A stretch of DNA of 50,230 nt from Paraburkholderia elongata (lineage in GTDB: Bacteria; Pseudomonadota; Gammaproteobacteria; Burkholderiales; Burkholderiaceae). The notes beneath the pieces are model-generated. The model saw nothing but the letters and a program-made list of their open reading frames with translations. It ran no database searches and was not told where the DNA came from. Location: the NCBI RefSeq assembly GCF_013177735.1, contig NZ_WOEZ01000300.1, positions 1 to 50,230 on the forward strand, given 5' to 3'. The position numbers and the translations under genes are program-made. This document shows positions 25,975 through 34,901 of the stretch, one piece after another; position 1 is the stretch's first letter, and every line of letters starts with the position of its first letter.

Positions 25975-26963
25975 GCCATTTCATATAGTTCACGAAAACG
26001 GGCGGCGATCTGCTGGAGCCGTTCGAGCTCCAGGGGTCCCGCCTGTGCGGCAGCGATTGCTTCGTCGAGATGTGAACGCTCGGAGATACCCACCAGAACT
26101 GTGTCGATCATAGGTTCACTCAAGGCGAAACGCAGCGCGAGACGGGTCATTGACGCGCCTTCTGGCACGAAGGCGCGAAATGCATCCGCCTTCACGCGGT
26201 CCGCATCCACTTCGGCTCGAGACAGTGACGAATAGGACTTCGCAAAACGATGAAGCTCACCGCTTTCGCTAAGCGCACCCGCCGCGAGAACGCGAATACC
26301 GACCACGCCAACATCGCGGTTCGACGCCTTCGAGATTATCTCTCCGTAGTCCTGAGCACGCCACGCTGCAACGGTCGGAACGACCGCGCTCGGGTTGATG
26401 AGGTTGTAGTAGGCTTGAAAAAGGTCGAAGCGGTCGGCTTCGATGACGTCAAGAATCGAGTCGGTATGACCTAGACCTGTGAAACCAATGGCACCGACGA
26501 TGCCTCTGCTTTTCAATCCTTCCATGACGTCAGCTACCCCGCCGGGCTGCAATATGTCGTCTACGGAGAGAACGCGACCGGCCAGATCCCGTTGACGTCC
26601 CACACGACTATGCAGGTACAGGATGTCCAGGCGTTCTCGGTTCAGCCGTTCCTGGCTGCGCTGGACGGAACGGACGATTGCACCTTCCAGGTCATCAAGG
26701 TCGCCAGGGGCAATGTCGATCTTGGTACTGATGATCGGCGATGCGCCGAGGGTCTTGAGCGTTTTTCCCAGATTAACTTCCGAGTGGCCGCCGCCGTACG
26801 TCGGAGACGTGTCGAAGATATTAATCCCTCGCTCCAGCGCGTTGCCGATGACAGCGCACTGTTCGTGCTCGCTGCCGCGGACCATGAGCCCCGCGGTCCC
26901 GCCACAGCCGAATGAAATCTCAGAAACTTCAAACCCGGTACGTCCTAAACGGCGCTTACGCAT
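25971..26963 (-). CDS. Aldo/keto reductase
   Basis: A 330-residue NADPH-dependent aldo/keto reductase. The catalytic tetrad is visible: Asp and Tyr in IFDTSPTYGGGHSE, Lys in ISTKIDIA and His in LYLHSRVG. The start ATG 26963 lies inside the end of the alcohol dehydrogenase gene (8-nt overlap) and has AAGGAG upstream, so the longer open frame to 27014 is not used. It could reduce a ketone or aldehyde in a side chain, or act in reverse as an alcohol dehydrogenase. The sequence is nearer the L-galactose/pyridoxal type than to aldose reductases. Confidence 0.9.
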   Translation of the reverse strand: MRKRRLGRTGFEVSEISFGCGGTAGLMVRGSEHEQCAVIGNALERGINIFDTSPTYGGGHSEVNLGKTLKTLGASPIISTKIDIAPGDLDDLEGAIVRSVQRSQERLNRERLDILYLHSRVGRQRDLAGRVLSVDDILQPGGVADVMEGLKSRGIVGAIGFTGLGHTDSILDVIEADRFDLFQAYYNLINPSAVVPTVAAWRAQDYGEIISKASNRDVGVVGIRVLAAGALSESGELHRFAKSYSSLSRAEVDADRVKADAFRAFVPEGASMTRLALRFALSEPMIDTVLVGISERSHLDEAIAAAQAGPLELERLQQIAARFRELYEMA

Positions 26964-28023
26964 CGACGTTGCTCCTTGACGAGGCTGCATCCTGAATGAC
27001 GACATGAGCTCCACGAACTACACCACCATCGAGCAATCCTTTGAGAACAGCTTCCGCAGCCTCAAATCCGTGGACCTCCCCTGCAAACCCTCGAAGCCTC
27101 TTTCGCTCGGCCGAGACAATCTCTACCGCCTTTTTCAGAGACTGAGCCGATGCACCACGTCCGCCTTTAAGGGTGAGTCCCTTGCGACGAATCGTCTCCG
27201 GCTCCATCCCGGACGGTTTGGTTGAAGTGCATGCCAATATCACTCGCCCAAGTGGACCAGCCATTTCAACCGAAGCCGCAACGTACTCCACCGGAGCCTC
27301 TGTCACGACCACGATCACGTCGTAGGGTCCTTCGATTTTCGGTGCAGCGGGAAAGCTGCGCACGTTGGCTCCCATTGCCCAACAGGTTTTGATCGCGTCT
27401 ACACCACGTGAATCGCCGTACACAACGACTTTCGACGCTCCCGCGTGTAGAGCCACCAAAGCTGTTGCCGCGCCCATCCGGCTCGTGCCGAGGATCGCCA
27501 CTGATTCCCCTGCCTTGATCTCTGCGCCAAGGTGGAGCCATTCAACGCCCGAAGCTACGGGAAACGCGAAGGTCGCGAGCTCGATGGGCAAATCTTCAGG
27601 TATCGGGACAAGTACTGATTGTTCGTCGAGCGTCACAGTCTCCGCATATCCTCCCCAGTTACTGGAAGATGAGTCTTGAACAATGTGTCCATATCGCGGT
27701 GATTTGCAGAATCGCTTTTGATCGCGCAAACACCAATCGCACTTCCCGCAAGGCCGTGCGTCATCGATCATGACCCTTGCACCGAGCAACTCCTGTAGCG
27801 CACGCGGGGCGGTGGGCCCAACATCCTCGACGCGCCCCACGATCTCGTGCCCGAGTACCAAAGGCGTAGTCATCACCGGACCATATCCATGGAGTGTTTC
27901 GGCATCTCCGATACAAACAGCACTCCCTTCCACCCGGAGAACCGCTCCACTCTCACCCGCTGATACCACTGGGAGATCGCGCAACTCCAGCTTGCCGTCT
28001 CCGACGTGAACGAGGCCTCGCAT
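26956..28023 (-). CDS. Zinc-dependent alcohol dehydrogenase
   Basis: A 355-residue medium-chain alcohol dehydrogenase. Catalytic zinc ligands are Cys in SAVCIGD and GHE in VLGHEIVGRVE; the structural-zinc cluster CGKCDWCLRDQKRFC is complete. The nucleotide fold starts at VAILGTSRMGAAT, an unusual version of GxGxxG. ATG 28023 shares one base with the Rieske gene stop (TGATG) and is preceded by AAAGG. It probably oxidises an alcohol made by the Rieske oxygenase or the P450 to an aldehyde or ketone. Confidence 0.92.
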   Translation of the reverse strand: MRGLVHVGDGKLELRDLPVVSAGESGAVLRVEGSAVCIGDAETLHGYGPVMTTPLVLGHEIVGRVEDVGPTAPRALQELLGARVMIDDARPCGKCDWCLRDQKRFCKSPRYGHIVQDSSSSNWGGYAETVTLDEQSVLVPIPEDLPIELATFAFPVASGVEWLHLGAEIKAGESVAILGTSRMGAATALVALHAGASKVVVYGDSRGVDAIKTCWAMGANVRSFPAAPKIEGPYDVIVVVTEAPVEYVAASVEMAGPLGRVILACTSTKPSGMEPETIRRKGLTLKGGRGASAQSLKKAVEIVSAERKRLRGFAGEVHGFEAAEAVLKGLLDGGVVRGAHVVIQDAASSRSNVDA

Positions 28024-29315
28024 CAAACAGCCTTTCCCAGTGACGCCGTTGCCGCGGCGCCGTAAAGCTTTTCCCACCAATCGTCGTCGCGATTGATCGT
28101 CGCCGCAGCGCTTCGTACCTGGCTGTAGTCGCTATTAAGTGCAGGAATTTCAGGTTCCTTGCCGTCTCTAATCTGACGAGCTGTTGCGAGGAGCATGCGT
28201 CGCATGTGAACAATTGCCTTGTCGGTCATCCCCAGATGCTCGATGGTGCGATCCTGGATGGGCCCCATCGACTCCTGCACAGCAATATCTTGCATGGTCG
28301 TGCCATACAGTCCGGTGTAGGTCTTTCCCGCCTTGATGCCTTCGCGATCCTGGAACCATCGGTTGTCGGCACGTCCTGGACGGCGATAGTCGGGCAGCAG
28401 ATCCTCACCCATCCGCAAGCCGAGGAAAGTTTCATGCGCCTTCACTTCGACCGGCGAGAGTGGATGCTCGTTGTCGTACCAGACAAGGTACATTGCCGTG
28501 TTTTCGCTATCTAGCGGCACTGACGCTTGCATGTACACGGGAGGGATCATGCTGTAGAACGGCAAGGCATAAGCCGTAGCCCTCACGTATGCGAGTTTCT
28601 CCGGATCGGCCACTGCCTTGCGGATTGCGCCATAGATAAAGCCGAACTCGGTCTCTCTGACGTCGATCTCGGGTGAAGTATCGGTTGAAGGCCGCGAACG
28701 TCGGCCATCGCTGTGAACTTGATCCTGATCGTAATCGCCCGACGCACTTGTCTCTGCGCTATGCAGAAAATCACTGTGTGCCGAATCGAGTGAACCCTCG
28801 AGCGACTGCACAAAGTTGACGTTATAGAGCGTTTTTCTCACAACGTAATGAGTCGGCGGCAAGTCCATCCATGGAAAGCGTGGAAGTGGGGGTGGCTCTC
28901 CGGGTCCCAAGTAAGCCCACAACAGTCCGCCCGCTTCGACACACGGGTAGGTCGTGTTATTCACCCGTCCGCACATCCGGCTATCTTTCGGCTCGCCAGG
29001 CATTTCACATACATGGCCGGCCACATCAATCTTCCAGCCGTGATAAATGCAGCGCAGTCCGTCACCTTCATCACGCGCTAGCATGAGCGATACACCGCGA
29101 TGGGGACACACCTCGGACATCAAACCTACCCGGCCTTCGGCATTTCGCCAAGCCACGAGTCGCTCACCCACCAGATTGACGCGAACCGGCCCTTCGCCGG
29201 GTGACGGAATCTCATCCAGCAAACATGCCGGCATCCAGAACCGCCGCAGGAAGATGCCCATGGGCTGGTCTCCCTCTACACGGCACATCAATTCATTGTC
29301 AGCCTTTGACAGCAT
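28023..29315 (-). CDS. Rieske non-haem iron oxygenase, phthalate dioxygenase type
   Basis: The 430-residue oxygenase component of a ring-hydroxylating or O-demethylating system. The Rieske centre is Cys70/His72 (CPHRG) and Cys89/His92 (CIYHGW). The mononuclear iron site is D177...H180...H185 in SLDSAHSDFLH. Length and text resemble the phthalate 4,5-dioxygenase / vanillate demethylase group, which need a reductase but no small subunit. No dedicated reductase is in this operon, so it may borrow electrons from the ferredoxin/ferredoxin-reductase pair at 33.3-34.9 kb or from an unlinked reductase. It lies 69 bp downstream of the LigJ-like gene. Confidence 0.93.
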   Translation of the reverse strand: MLSKADNELMCRVEGDQPMGIFLRRFWMPACLLDEIPSPGEGPVRVNLVGERLVAWRNAEGRVGLMSEVCPHRGVSLMLARDEGDGLRCIYHGWKIDVAGHVCEMPGEPKDSRMCGRVNNTTYPCVEAGGLLWAYLGPGEPPPLPRFPWMDLPPTHYVVRKTLYNVNFVQSLEGSLDSAHSDFLHSAETSASGDYDQDQVHSDGRRSRPSTDTSPEIDVRETEFGFIYGAIRKAVADPEKLAYVRATAYALPFYSMIPPVYMQASVPLDSENTAMYLVWYDNEHPLSPVEVKAHETFLGLRMGEDLLPDYRRPGRADNRWFQDREGIKAGKTYTGLYGTTMQDIAVQESMGPIQDRTIEHLGMTDKAIVHMRRMLLATARQIRDGKEPEIPALNSDYSQVRSAAATINRDDDWWEKLYGAAATASLGKAV

Positions 29316-29384
29316 GGGGTATCTCCATTGTTAGTCGAGCCGTCCCGCCCGATCTGCGGGACCGGTTGCGAGATCGTTCGCTCG

Positions 29385-30374
29385 CTAGTCTTTGAACGCG
29401 CGCGGGTAAACCTTTCGGCAGTTCCCTTCGAAAATCTTGTACTTATCCTCAGCCGTCAGCCATGGGATGGCTTCAATCGCAGGCTTTAGGTCGTCGAAGT
29501 CGCGCCCCGTATGCCTACACGCGATGGTGCCCGTCCCTGGTCGTTCCGTGCCAAAAAGGCAGTTGTCTACGCCAAGCACCCGGAATTGAAATTCCAGCGC
29601 CTCGGGCGAATAGTTGCAGGTGTCGTAATAGAGTTTGCGAACCTTCTCGTCGAACGTTTCACCGCCCCGTCGCTCGGTCCATGCGCGAAAGCGCCCCATT
29701 TGATACGGAATAGCCCCCCCGCCGTGCGCGACAACAATCTTCAATGTCGGGAAGTCTTCGAACACGCGGCTCTCCAGCAAGGAGATGATCGAAATACTCT
29801 CTTCGTTGATGAATTTCAGCGTGTAGGATTCTCGCGGATTGCAGCAACTCGCTGAGTGAATGAGCGCCGGCACATCGAGCTCGACAAGTTTTTCGTACAG
29901 GGGATACCAGAAGCGATCGCCAAGGCCGGGCGGCGCTGTTTCTTCACCCTCCGTGGGATCCGGATTCAACAGGCAGCCGACGAAGCCCAACTCCTTCACA
30001 CATCGCTCCAGCTCGGCCAAGCAGTTTGCAGGGCTCTCCGCACGAAACTGCGGAAGGCCGGCGACTGCCCTGAAACGGTCCGGGTGCAACTGGCATTGGG
30101 CATGGATGGCATCATTGACTGCACGAGTCCACAACGCGGTTACTTTGGCCGGCTTGATCGAGTGCAGCATCATGTACGGGCGCGGAGAGAGAAACTGCAC
30201 GTCAGTTCCCACGCCATCCATAATTTCGATCAGTCGATTCGAAACAGCATGCAGCGCCTCCTCCTTGATTCCGGAGAACGGCGCGGCCGGATTGGCACGG
30301 CTGGCTACCAGTTCGCTCATGTACCTATACAGTTCGTCGGTCATAACAACATGGGCGTGACTGTCGATGATCAT
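29385..30374 (-). CDS. ligJ: 4-Oxalomesaconate hydratase (LigJ type)
   Basis: A 329-residue amidohydrolase-superfamily protein. In the protocatechuate 4,5 and gallate pathways LigJ adds water to 4-oxalomesaconate. From ATG 30374 (CGGAG upstream) the metal ligands His6 and His8 (IDSHAH) have the same numbering as in LigJ; the middle His is in PALIHSASCCNP, and LFGTER keeps the Glu ligand that separates LigJ from the Asp-bearing decarboxylases. Long stretches such as AELERCVKELGFVGC, LNPDP, DRFWYPLYEKLVELDVPA and FEDFPTLKIVVAHGGGA follow LigJ closely. It is the first gene of the long leftward operon. The open frame extends to 30404, but that start has no ribosome site. Confidence 0.9.
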   Translation of the reverse strand: MIIDSHAHVVMTDELYRYMSELVASRANPAAPFSGIKEEALHAVSNRLIEIMDGVGTDVQFLSPRPYMMLHSIKPAKVTALWTRAVNDAIHAQCQLHPDRFRAVAGLPQFRAESPANCLAELERCVKELGFVGCLLNPDPTEGEETAPPGLGDRFWYPLYEKLVELDVPALIHSASCCNPRESYTLKFINEESISIISLLESRVFEDFPTLKIVVAHGGGAIPYQMGRFRAWTERRGGETFDEKVRKLYYDTCNYSPEALEFQFRVLGVDNCLFGTERPGTGTIACRHTGRDFDDLKPAIEAIPWLTAEDKYKIFEGNCRKVYPRAFKD

Positions 30375-30439
30375 GCGATAGCTCCGAAGCTGCGATTCGT
30401 TCATTGGACCAGGAAACCATTCGGAATCTGTTACCCTTT

Positions 30440-30457
30440 ATGGGATTTAAGTTCCAT
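30440..30457. promoter_or_regulatory. Island operator site A
   Basis: ATGGGATTTAAGTTCCAT, an 18-bp inverted repeat (7 of 9 pairs), 66 bp upstream of the LigJ-like start. On the minus strand it directly follows the -35/-10 pair at 30464-30492, so a bound protein would sit on the start of transcription. Confidence 0.75.
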
Positions 30458-30463
30458 GTAGAA

Positions 30464-30492
30464 ACAATATAACCTTGTCCGTGAGGCGTCAA
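30464..30492 (-). promoter_or_regulatory. Promoter of the long ring-cleavage operon
   Basis: Leftward: TTGACG (30487-30492), 17-bp spacer, TATTGT (30464-30469); TATATT at 30466-30471 is an alternative -10. The same pair, TTGACG-17-TATTGT, recurs at the MFS promoter at 45104-45132. Site A lies immediately downstream. Confidence 0.7.
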
Positions 30493-30998
30493 GCAACTTT
30501 TGTCGGCAATCGTTGGATTCACTGTCGGGAATGCGTCTATGCGTGCCAGAGCCGAGCGCCCGAGGCGCTCGTACACCGGTGCTACCAAACTCAACTTGGT
30601 ACTGACAGGGGAGAGGGGGAGGTGAAGGCGCGGACGGTGGGGTCCGTTATCAGACCAACGCGGCGAACGACGGCGGCACCGTGTTCACGATGAATTCGAA
30701 CGGCTACTACAGTTCGAACAAGCTCGGCTTTCCCGGCAATGAAGATCTCGGTGATGGCTGGACGGGTACCCGATCTACGAAATGATCACCGAGTACAACA
30801 CTCCGACGAATAGCACATCAGCACGAGTCGCAGCGCGTATTTCGATAACACGCGCGCGGACAAAATGAACGCGGATACGTCCGCGTCCGTGGGCGCCTGT
30901 CCTCGGTCCTGTTCAAGGATTTCCCGACATCGCGTTTCGTCATTCCGCTTGGGGGCGGTGTAGTGTCGTATTACTGACGACGTTCATGCGGCATTTCA
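30493..30998 (+). pseudogene. Porin-like gene fragments, decayed
   Basis: Between about 30636 and 30780 the rightward frame reads YQTNAANDGGTVFTMNSNGY, YSSNKLGFPGNEDLGDGW, which resembles the region after the N-terminus of Burkholderia general porins (normally GLRYQTNAN... GYYGSNRLGFKGTEDLG). It lacks a signal peptide and breaks up after GW. Further right, frames around 30815-30975 (SRSAYFDNTRADKMNADTSA, LSSVLFKDFPTSRFVIPLGG) look like pieces of another coding sequence I cannot place. It is a relic inside the island, between ligJ and the tetR gene. Confidence 0.5.
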
Positions 30999-31706
30999 TC
31001 ACCGTTGAGCCGGCTTCCGAGGCGCCGGCTTCCGAACGATTTGCTTGATGGCGCGGGGTTCATCTTCGCTTTTGGCAGATTTTGACCCACCGGCTTGGTC
31101 CAGTTCGGCCAACGCAGCCTTAAGAATGGCGAGAGCCCCCCAGATCTTGATTTCCCGAGCCTTTTCTGTGGAGAGAAAGCAGACGTCATGCAATACAACG
31201 ACCGACTCGATACCGATAAACAGGCTGAGCGCCCCGATTAACTTCTCGTAACGCTTCGTACCAAGCTGAGTACGCAGCATACCGATTGCCGACTCAAGCA
31301 CTTCCTTCCGTGCCCCTCTACGATGCGGGAGCAACTCGTCATCTGAGCCCTCATTGTTCAACGAGAGCTTCAGCATCGTGCGATAAAGGTAATTGTGGTC
31401 GGTAATCGTAATGTCACTGGCCTCAACCACCGAGCGGAGACGATCTTCGACCGTTTGCTTGCTCTCGAGCGCCGCGTCAATACTTCGTTTCTCAACCTCC
31501 GTTGACGCGTAGAGCGTGGCGTGCACCACGAGCGTCTCGACGGACGGAAAGTAGCGATACGCTGTCGTGCGACCCACTCTAGCGCTATCTGCCACCTCGG
31601 CAACGGTGAAGGTTTTGCCCTCACGTACAAATTGTGCGGCGCATTCGACTAGTGCCATATGCGTGCGCATTTTCTGATTGCTTCTCCCACCAACAAGGTT
31701 CGACAT
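30999..31706 (-). CDS. TetR-family repressor, likely island regulator
   Basis: A 235-residue TetR-family protein. The HTH is TFTVAEVADSARVGRTTAYRYF near residues 35-60; the C-terminal ligand domain is divergent and ends in a basic tail (KQIVRKPAPRKPAQR). ATG 31706 is preceded by GGAG; a GTG at 31724 is less likely. It is the only regulator gene between 20.1 and 46.7 kb. An 18-bp inverted repeat related to those upstream of the other island operons lies 58 bp before its start (31764-31781), which fits autoregulation. I infer that it represses the whole island until a pathway compound or CoA ester releases it. Confidence 0.9.
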   Translation of the reverse strand: MSNLVGGRSNQKMRTHMALVECAAQFVREGKTFTVAEVADSARVGRTTAYRYFPSVETLVVHATLYASTEVEKRSIDAALESKQTVEDRLRSVVEASDITITDHNYLYRTMLKLSLNNEGSDDELLPHRRGARKEVLESAIGMLRTQLGTKRYEKLIGALSLFIGIESVVVLHDVCFLSTEKAREIKIWGALAILKAALAELDQAGGSKSAKSEDEPRAIKQIVRKPAPRKPAQR

Positions 31707-31763
31707 GATTCTCCAATCGGGCACGGCCCGCCGACAAGGAAGTCCTCAACGTATATCTGCTGA

Positions 31764-31781
31764 ATGGTACACCATCCCCAT
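31764..31781. promoter_or_regulatory. Island operator site G (tetR promoter)
   Basis: ATGGTACACCATCCCCAT: outer ATGG/CCAT arms with the same 18-bp spacing as the other sites, 12 of 18 matches to the minus-strand version of site D. The gap between the tetR start and the MFS gene end is only 161 bp, so this is the tetR promoter region. Confidence 0.55.
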
Positions 31782-31867
31782 GGCGAGACAGAACAACCGA
31801 GTTGAGCCTTTCTGGAGCCGAACGTCGATGTGAAGCGCAGCTGCAAATCGAAGGATGCGAAAGCCCC

Positions 31868-33304
31868 TCAGTTGACTGTACGTGACCCCGAGGACTTGCG
31901 TGCAAAACCCAGTAGAGCAGCTAGCACTGCCATGATGGCTGAGACACCTATGGCGGCTTGGCCTACGTGACCAAACAATCGGAAAAATATCGCTACCAGC
32001 ATCGCGCCAAGGATCTGACCCGTGGTACGCGAAATCGCAATTAGTCCAGCCGCCGCACCACTCCTGTGCATTGGAGCGGAAGACAATAGCGTACGATTGT
32101 TCGGCGATTGGAAGAAGCCGAAGCCTATACCGCAGACGCCCATGCGAATGGCAATAGCGGTCAACTCCATTCCAGGTGAAAGCCACAGAAGTGAGCTCAA
32201 CCCAGCTGCCATCACGAAAAGGCCGCACCCAATCAGCACCTCGACCGACACGCGATCCGCGAGCCTGCCAGCGAGGGGCGCGGCAAGCGCCACGCCGGCA
32301 GGCCATGGCGTCATAAGCAAACCGATTTGCACGAGATTGAAATGCAAACCGTCCTGAAGGTAGAAAGGAAGAGCAACCTGGGTCAGCGTCTGTGCGGTAA
32401 ATGTGGACACTGACGTTAGCGCAGCCAAACGTACCAAGCGTATCCTGAGAAGGTCGATCGGTACAAGCGGTCGACTCTGAGACAAACAACGATTCACCAG
32501 CACTACCGCCACAATGACGCCACCGATCAAGACCGCGCCACCCCGCAACTCGGAAGGATTTCGCGTGACCAGATCGATCCCACTCAACATCATCGCAAAA
32601 GCGATGATGTTCAAAACAATGCTCAATACATCCAGCTGCCTATCTGCCTTCGGGCTCTCTGGCAATGTTCGCCAAGCCAAGGCTAAGGCCAGTGCGCCAA
32701 CTGGAAGATTAATAGCGAATAGCCATTGCCAGGGACCCAGCGCGAGCATGACCGAGGCAATCGTAGGCCCTAATGCGCCAAACGCGGCGATGATTAAAGC
32801 GTTCGCACCGAGCGCCGCACCGAGGAGCCGCGGTGGATACATAAAACGAGCGAGTGCACCATTCACACTCATAATGCCCGCGCCGCCGATTCCCTGAATC
32901 GCCCGCGCGACGACCAGTTCAGTGAGATCGTGCGACGTTACGCAACCCAGGGAGGCTAGCGTAAAAATACACAGACCGCCGATAAAGACTCGACGATAGG
33001 TAATGATTTCCCCGAGCGCTGACATCGGCAACAGCGAGATCACGACACCCAGTTGAAACGCGCTTACGATCGCAATCGAATCAGCAGGCGAAGCCCCTAA
33101 ATCACGCGCAATCGTCGGGAGCGCAACGTTAGCAATTGAGCTGTCAAGTATGCTGACAATCAAGGCTAACCAAACCCCGGCTAGCGCAAGATGGCGCCGC
33201 GGGGTGGGAAGACCTTCGTGCCGACAATCCTCCCCTGCGACACCCTCCCGTGGCGCGACCGTTCCAGCCGGATCATTTAACTCAACCGAGTTATCTGTGT
33301 CCAT
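31868..33304 (-). CDS. MFS transporter, DHA2 (14-helix) type
   Basis: A 478-residue inner-membrane transporter. After an acidic cytoplasmic N-terminus of about 35 residues come helix 1 with IVSILDSSIANVALPTIARD, the family signature, then AIQGIGGAGIMSVNGALARF and further hydrophobic segments consistent with 14 helices. It starts 3 nt after the ferredoxin stop, so it is the last gene of the P450 operon. It could export a toxic pathway intermediate or import substrate; DHA2 proteins are usually exporters. Confidence 0.9.
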   Translation of the reverse strand: MDTDNSVELNDPAGTVAPREGVAGEDCRHEGLPTPRRHLALAGVWLALIVSILDSSIANVALPTIARDLGASPADSIAIVSAFQLGVVISLLPMSALGEIITYRRVFIGGLCIFTLASLGCVTSHDLTELVVARAIQGIGGAGIMSVNGALARFMYPPRLLGAALGANALIIAAFGALGPTIASVMLALGPWQWLFAINLPVGALALALAWRTLPESPKADRQLDVLSIVLNIIAFAMMLSGIDLVTRNPSELRGGAVLIGGVIVAVVLVNRCLSQSRPLVPIDLLRIRLVRLAALTSVSTFTAQTLTQVALPFYLQDGLHFNLVQIGLLMTPWPAGVALAAPLAGRLADRVSVEVLIGCGLFVMAAGLSSLLWLSPGMELTAIAIRMGVCGIGFGFFQSPNNRTLLSSAPMHRSGAAAGLIAISRTTGQILGAMLVAIFFRLFGHVGQAAIGVSAIMAVLAALLGFARKSSGSRTVN

Positions 33305-33307
33305 TGG

Positions 33308-33628
33308 TCAATGTTGGCTCTCAGGAATGGCCACGACCAGACCGTCTAGCGCCTCAACAACCTGCAATTGGCAAGAAAGCCGGGAATTCGGGAGAACAAC
33401 CTGCGCGAAATCCAGCATGCTGGCTTCCATGTCGCCCACCTTGTTTACCCTGTCTTTCCAGGACTCGTCAACATAGACATGGCACGTTGCGCATGCACAT
33501 GCACCACCGCAATCCGCATCGATTCCAGGTATCCCGTTCTTGATGGCGGTCTGCATCACGCTGTCGCCATTTCGAGCATCCACGGTTCGATGCGTACCAT
33601 CAGCCGTAATAAAAGTGATCTGGGGCAT
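33308..33628 (-). CDS. [2Fe-2S] ferredoxin, putidaredoxin/adrenodoxin type
   Basis: A 106-residue electron carrier. Cluster ligands are in DCGGACACATCHVYV (the C-x5-C-x2-C pattern) with the fourth Cys in RLSCQLQV, the layout of putidaredoxin and terpredoxin. It lies between the ferredoxin reductase and MFS genes in the same operon as the P450. Its role is to carry single electrons from the reductase to the P450 and possibly to the Rieske oxygenase. Confidence 0.95.
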   Translation of the reverse strand: MPQITFITADGTHRTVDARNGDSVMQTAIKNGIPGIDADCGGACACATCHVYVDESWKDRVNKVGDMEASMLDFAQVVLPNSRLSCQLQVVEALDGLVVAIPESQH

Positions 33629-33641
33629 AGACTCTTCGCGA

Positions 33642-34889
33642 TCAGATCGCGACCTCCTTCATTGAAATATTTGGATTGCGCAGACGCTCGATGTTGATTT
33701 CGGTCCTGGCACCGATGAGTTGACGACCCATCATGAATTCAGGCACCGCGTTTACGGCTTCAACCGCTTGGATGCGTTGATCGGCGCTGACGTGAAAGAC
33801 CGCAAACCTGTCTTCGTCGGGGTCGCCCCGAATTACTATCTCGGCAACATCCATGGGCAAACCGGCAATCTGCAACTTCACATCGAACTGATCTGACCAG
33901 AACCAAGGAGTCTCGGGTTTTGGCGCCGGCAAGTTGCAGATAGAGGCCGCCGCCTGCTTCGCCTGTTCAAGCGCGTTGGGCACACTCTCGAGACGCACCT
34001 TTCGGTTGTACAGTGGAAGCGGTCTACGCGTGCAATCTCCAATTGCGTAGATGTTCGGATCGTCTGTGCGCGCTGAGAGATCGACGAGCACGCCGTCATC
34101 GCATCGCAATCCAGCATGACGCGCCAATTCCTCATTTGGAACCGCACCAACTCCTACGAGGACCAGATCGGCCGGCAATTGCTCACCGTCGTCCAAGCAC
34201 ACGCTTGCCGCTCCATCCAGCATCTGCACGGATGTAACTGACCGGCCCAAGCGAAAAGTAACGCCGCGTTGACTGTGATAGCGAAGAAAGAAGCTCGAGA
34301 GTTGCGAGCAAGCAACCCGAGCCAAAGGACGCGCCTCCCTCTCAACTACCACGACTTCGGCGCCGAGAGCACGCGCCGACGCAGCTACCTCCAAACCCAC
34401 ATACCCGCCACCAACAATCACCACTCGCGCGCCGGGTTTAAGTGCGAGCTTCAATTTTTCCGCATCGGCCGCAGTGCGTAGCTCAAGCACGACAGGCAGC
34501 GATGTTCCTTCGAAAGGCGCAGTACGGGCTCGGGCTCCAGTGGCCAGGATGAGATTGTCGTAATTCACTGTTTTGCCATCCGCCATACATACTAGCCGAG
34601 CCAAGCGGTCGATGGCGTCGACACGCGTGTTGAGGTATAGCTGTATGCAGTTCTCGAGATAGAACTCTGCGGGCCTCAACCGAAGACCTTCTTCGTTTGC
34701 TTCGCCTTTGAGCCATGCCTTAGAGAGAGGTGGTCGCTGATACGGCTCCAGCGGCTCCTCCCCAATCAAGGTGATTGATCCGGCAAAACCATTCTGGCGT
34801 AGAAACGCTGCGACCGATCCCCCAGCATGGCCTGCACCAATAATCACCGTGCCAGGTGACTGCAATGAGTTGATACTTGTCTCCAACAT
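33642..34889 (-). CDS. FAD-dependent ferredoxin reductase
   Basis: A 415-residue NAD(P)H:ferredoxin reductase of the putidaredoxin reductase / rubredoxin reductase family. The FAD site TVIIGAGHAGGSVAAFLRQ is N-terminal, EPYQRPPLSK follows, the NADH-binding fold is VVIVGGGYVGLEVAASARALG near residue 150, and NIYAIGDCT is the second FAD motif. It sits between the P450 gene (12 bp gap) and the ferredoxin gene (13 bp gap), completing a class I three-component P450 system. Confidence 0.95.
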   Translation of the reverse strand: MLETSINSLQSPGTVIIGAGHAGGSVAAFLRQNGFAGSITLIGEEPLEPYQRPPLSKAWLKGEANEEGLRLRPAEFYLENCIQLYLNTRVDAIDRLARLVCMADGKTVNYDNLILATGARARTAPFEGTSLPVVLELRTAADAEKLKLALKPGARVVIVGGGYVGLEVAASARALGAEVVVVEREARPLARVACSQLSSFFLRYHSQRGVTFRLGRSVTSVQMLDGAASVCLDDGEQLPADLVLVGVGAVPNEELARHAGLRCDDGVLVDLSARTDDPNIYAIGDCTRRPLPLYNRKVRLESVPNALEQAKQAAASICNLPAPKPETPWFWSDQFDVKLQIAGLPMDVAEIVIRGDPDEDRFAVFHVSADQRIQAVEAVNAVPEFMMGRQLIGARTEINIERLRNPNISMKEVAI

Positions 34890-34901
34890 GGCGTTCTCTC
34901 T

